Of a stretch of 9,224 nt of DNA, positions 6,803 to 9,224 are shown in pieces. The notes beneath the pieces are model-generated. The model was not told where the DNA came from. It worked only from the letters and a program-made list of their open reading frames with translations, and made no database searches. This DNA is from Deltaproteobacteria bacterium (GTDB taxonomy: Bacteria; Desulfobacterota; DSM-4660; Desulfatiglandales; Desulfatiglandaceae). Positions within the stretch are counted from its first letter, which is position 1. Every line of letters starts with the position of its first letter. The stretch covers positions 1 to 9,224 of the forward strand of contig JAFDAP010000044.1 in the NCBI GenBank assembly GCA_019313765.1, in the 5' to 3' direction. A program made the translations under genes and the position numbers.

Positions 6803-6835
6803 TTTACGACTTACTCCTTACCACTTACGGCTTAG
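6803..6835. repeat. Short tandem repeat with 7-bp period (CTTACNN)
   Basis: Five consecutive heptamer units are visible: TTTACGA, CTTACTC, CTTACCA, CTTACGG and CTTAG(AA). The first five bases are almost constant and the last two vary. It ends 13 bases before the cobQ start codon, immediately upstream of its ribosome-binding site (AAAAAGGGAAG). It looks like a degenerate heptanucleotide repeat; no function is assigned. Confidence 0.65.
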
Positions 6836-6848
6836 AAAAAGGGAAGAT

Positions 6849-8351
6849 ATGGCCAGGGCCATCATGTTTTTGGGAACCGGCAGTGATGTGGGCAAATCCA
6901 TTGTCGCAACGGCGTTTTGCCGGATATTTAAAAGAAGGGGTTTTCACGTTGCCCCTTTCAAGGCCCAGAACATGTCCAATAATTCATATGTGACGGTAGA
7001 AGGAGGCGAGATAGGCAGGGCCCAGGCCGTACAGGCCGAAGCCGCGGGCGTACTGCCGTCAATACACATGAACCCGATTCTCCTTAAGCCTTCTACTGAG
7101 TTGGGTTCCCAGATTATCCTTCATGGAGAGGTTTTCGGACAAATGGATGCCTCGGCTTACCACGATTTTAAACCAGGGCTGAAAAAGGCCGTTATGGAGT
7201 CCTATGACAGGCTGGTTGAGGAATACGAACTGATTGTCATGGAAGGGGCCGGGAGCTGCTGTGAGATGAACCTCAAGGAAAATGACCTGGTCAATTTTCC
7301 AATGGCAAAGGCGGTTGGCGCACCCTGCATTCTAATTGCGGATATTGACCGCGGAGGAGTGTTCGCGCAGATCATCGGCACATACAACCTTATGACCCGA
7401 AAAGAGAGAGGGCTTACCCTTGGTTTTTTGATCAACAAGTTCCGAGGAGATCCGGGGCTGTTTTCATCGGGGATCGAATACATCGAGAAAAAGACCGGAA
7501 AGCCCGTTCTGGGTCTGGTCCCGTTCTATAAGGACATACTCATTGATTCGGAAGACTCTGTTGCGGTACAGGAGGACAAACGGGCGTTCAAGTCCGTGGG
7601 TCCGGGCACGGTAAATGTGGCTGTCGTAAAACTTCCTTCCATCTCCAATTTCACGGACATTGAAATACTACAAAGAGAGCCTGATGTGGTGATCAATTAT
7701 CTCTTCCGTCCCCGGGAACTGTCAGGGGAATATGACTGCCTTATTCTCCCCGGTGCAAAGAACGTTATGGAGGATGCCGTATGGTTAAGTCGAACCGGCT
7801 GGAAAAGGGCAATCAAGGAGTTTGCAAAGGCAGGGAAAAGGGTCCTCGGTATATGCGGGGGATACCAGCTTTTGGGTGAGAGGATCAGGGATCCATTAGG
7901 CGTGGAATCAAATCGTGAGGAAGTAAAAGGCATAGGGCTTCTTCCCGTTACTACTACTCTTGAAGGGCAAAAGATCGTTCGCAGGGTGATGGGTATGTGT
8001 CTGCAAAATCAAAAACGGGTAAGCGGATATGAGATCCACATGGGTAGAAGCAGGCACACGGGTCTTGACGGTGAGCCGTTCTTAAAGATTCATCCACCCG
8101 GAGACAAAAATGCCTGGGCTGACGGATGGGTTCTTGATTCAGGCCGGGTTGCCGGCACCTATGTGCACGGAATTCTGGATTCCCCCGGCTTCAGGGGTGA
8201 GTTTCTAAATACGCTTCGAAGGAAAAAAGGCCTGAAGGAAAGAACGTCGAGACAGGGAAGGCTGGCACGTTTTCACCAGTATGACCGCCTTGCCGATCAT
8301 TTCGAGGCGCATTGTGATGTGGAAAAGATCATTTCGCGTTTGAGTGACTAA
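6849..8351 (+). CDS. cobQ: Cobyric acid synthase (glutamine-hydrolysing)
   Basis: A 500-residue CobQ/CbiP enzyme (EC 6.3.5.10). It amidates four side-chain carboxylates of adenosylcobyrinic acid a,c-diamide, using glutamine and ATP, to give adenosylcobyric acid. The N-terminal synthetase domain has the P-loop-like GTGSDVGKSIVATAF (9-23), the family motif PFKAQNMSNNS (36-46), MEGAGSCCEMNL (131-142) and ADIDRGGVFAQ (164-174). The C-terminal class-I glutaminase domain has LILPGAKN (298-305), GICGGYQLLGE (334-344) with nucleophile Cys336, and TYVHGILDSP with catalytic His440. Both catalytic centres look intact and the length is normal. ATG at 6849 was chosen because AGGGAAG lies just before it and conserved sequence starts there; the frame is open back to 6702 inside tonB, but that part is not CobQ-like. 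It is cytoplasmic and probably co-transcribed with tonB. Confidence 0.95.
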   Translation: MARAIMFLGTGSDVGKSIVATAFCRIFKRRGFHVAPFKAQNMSNNSYVTVEGGEIGRAQAVQAEAAGVLPSIHMNPILLKPSTELGSQIILHGEVFGQMDASAYHDFKPGLKKAVMESYDRLVEEYELIVMEGAGSCCEMNLKENDLVNFPMAKAVGAPCILIADIDRGGVFAQIIGTYNLMTRKERGLTLGFLINKFRGDPGLFSSGIEYIEKKTGKPVLGLVPFYKDILIDSEDSVAVQEDKRAFKSVGPGTVNVAVVKLPSISNFTDIEILQREPDVVINYLFRPRELSGEYDCLILPGAKNVMEDAVWLSRTGWKRAIKEFAKAGKRVLGICGGYQLLGERIRDPLGVESNREEVKGIGLLPVTTTLEGQKIVRRVMGMCLQNQKRVSGYEIHMGRSRHTGLDGEPFLKIHPPGDKNAWADGWVLDSGRVAGTYVHGILDSPGFRGEFLNTLRRKKGLKERTSRQGRLARFHQYDRLADHFEAHCDVEKIISRLSD

Positions 8352-8379
8352 TCCTAAAGAATTAGGTTCAGAAGAAGTT

Positions 8380-9156
8380 TCAAGAATCTACGGACTTTTG
8401 TTCATTAGGAGGTTTAAGGGGTCCAATCTCTGGCACGCCCTCCTTCTTAACCTTTCGCCAGGGCCTTTCCCTGCCGAACTGCTCATCACACCAGCGGGTT
8501 CCTTCGTTCAGTCTCTCCTCAAAAAGTCGCCGATATTTTTCCAATTCATCGCCCTTTGCAGAGCGAGGGATTAGAATGGGTTCACAATAGTAGACGACAA
8601 CACGAGCAAAGGGTTTTGGAATCAGGTAACGGTCCCAGGTGTTCAGCAGCCAGCAACGGTCCGCCCCCCAGAGTATGGGAAGGAGGGCCGCTTCAGAGTT
8701 GCGTGCCAGGACTATGGAGCCTATTTTGGCCACGCGGGCCGGTCCCAAAGGTCCGTCAGCCAGCATCCCTCCGGTTTCACCCTTCTTTATCCTTTGTATT
8801 AGTTCTTTAAGCGCTTTGAATCCTCCACGGGTTGACGATCCGCGAACATTCTTAAAGCCAAGCCATCCGGCGATGCGTGCCGCATATTCTCCGTCTCTGC
8901 TCTGGCTGATCATCGTGGTCACATGGCGGGAGCCGAAGTAATGGAAATGATAGGGCATTCTCTGGTGCCACGTGGCGCAAATTATTCGTCCCCCCGAGCG
9001 TACAAAGGCATCTTTTTCCCGTTCCAAACCCTCCACCCTGGTCACGCGACAGGATATCATCAAGAGTTTGATCAACAGGGCCACCAGGGGCGGGATCACC
9101 CTCAAAAAAGTGGCGTCATACCAGCGAAACTGAGATTTTTTGGGTTTTGATTCCAT
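8380..9156 (-). CDS. Lysophospholipid acyltransferase family protein (DUF374, LpxL-like)
   Basis: About 258 residues on the minus strand, converging on cobQ with 28 bases between the stops. A membrane-associated N-terminal helix (about residues 16-35) precedes an acyltransferase domain: TWHQRMP (62-68) with the putative catalytic His64, SQSRDGEYAARIAGWLGF (84-101), RGSSTRGG (105-112) and MLADGPLGPARVAKIG (131-146). This motif series marks the DUF374 family, related to the lipid A acyltransferase LpxL and often found beside lipid A/Kdo genes. An acyl transfer to lipid A or a lysophospholipid at the inner membrane is inferred; the exact acceptor is unknown. The start is uncertain: ATG at 9154-9156 is the first in-frame ATG but has only a weak GAAGAAA site, while the frame stays open to the window edge and includes a TTG at 9208-9210. 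It has no visible link to B12 metabolism. Confidence 0.82.
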   Translation of the reverse strand: MESKPKKSQFRWYDATFLRVIPPLVALLIKLLMISCRVTRVEGLEREKDAFVRSGGRIICATWHQRMPYHFHYFGSRHVTTMISQSRDGEYAARIAGWLGFKNVRGSSTRGGFKALKELIQRIKKGETGGMLADGPLGPARVAKIGSIVLARNSEAALLPILWGADRCWLLNTWDRYLIPKPFARVVVYYCEPILIPRSAKGDELEKYRRLFEERLNEGTRWCDEQFGRERPWRKVKKEGVPEIGPLKPPNEQKSVDS

Positions 9157-9224
9157 TTTTCTTCGACCCGCAGCGCAGCAGATGTTAAACCATCTCCTTT
9201 TATATAGCAAGTTCTTGGGTCGCT
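9157..9224 (-). other. Upstream region of the acyltransferase gene, with an orphan Shine-Dalgarno sequence
   Basis: On the minus strand a clear AAAAGGAG (complement of 9194-9201) is followed directly by ATG GTT TAA, a two-codon frame not in phase with the acyltransferase. One frame entering from the right edge ends in TAA just before this site (last residues ATQELAI), which could be the end of an upstream gene; another stays open to 9102. I cannot tell which, if either, is coding. Confidence 0.3.

Noticed and set aside
6702..6848. A 49-residue N-terminal extension of CobQ starting inside tonB.
   Set aside because: The extension runs through the palindrome and heptamer repeats, is not CobQ-like, and a good ribosome site precedes the ATG at 6849.
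8353..8366. CCTAA-AGAA-TTAGG hairpin between the two convergent genes as a shared terminator.
   Set aside because: The stem is only 5 bp, AT-rich and lacks a T-tract on either strand.
8344..9150. Several plus-strand open frames (75-100 codons) downstream of cobQ.
   Set aside because: All lie opposite the acyltransferase gene, whose conserved motifs on the minus strand explain the region; none resembles a known protein.

Overview
This window looks like part of a Gram-negative, probably anaerobic, bacterial chromosome. It encodes an outer-membrane TonB-dependent receptor, ExbB/ExbD/TonB and a lipid A-type acyltransferase, so there is an outer membrane. The mix of B12 uptake with CbiZ-type corrinoid remodelling and a CobQ (cobyric acid synthase) suits a Desulfobacterota (deltaproteobacterial) genome. 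That placement is inferred from gene content and overall style; there is no rRNA or other marker here to prove it.

Layout. Positions 1-303 hold the C-terminal end of an ABC-transporter ATPase (BtuD-like). A promoter-like sequence (316-341), a cobalamin riboswitch (about 353-566) and an intrinsic terminator (595-635) follow, controlling a BtuB-type outer-membrane receptor (671-2740). After a second hairpin terminator (2769-2820) and a possible promoter comes an unusual exported fusion protein, BtuF-like corrinoid-binding protein plus CbiZ amidohydrolase plus an unassigned tail (2907-4934). It is followed closely by exbB (4947-5573), exbD (5577-5978) and tonB (6013-6738). A 110-bp gap with a perfect palindrome and a 7-bp-period repeat precedes cobQ (6849-8351). 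The last gene, on the minus strand (8380-about 9156), is a DUF374/LpxL-like acyltransferase of the cell envelope; it converges on the B12 genes and is functionally unrelated to them.

How the genes fit together. BtuB would take corrinoids across the outer membrane, powered by a dedicated ExbB-ExbD-TonB motor. The BtuF part of the fusion would capture them in the periplasm and pass them to an ABC importer whose ATPase ends at the left edge. The CbiZ part would hydrolyse the amide that carries the aminopropanol/nucleotide loop, giving cobyric acid. CobQ makes the same compound, cobyric acid, from the de novo side. Salvage/remodelling and synthesis therefore meet at one intermediate inside one B12-regulated locus.

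The feature most worth attention is the single continuous reading frame that joins a signal peptide, BtuF and CbiZ. It implies that corrinoid trimming is coupled to capture outside the cytoplasm, whereas characterised CbiZ enzymes act on adenosylated corrinoids, which are made inside the cell.
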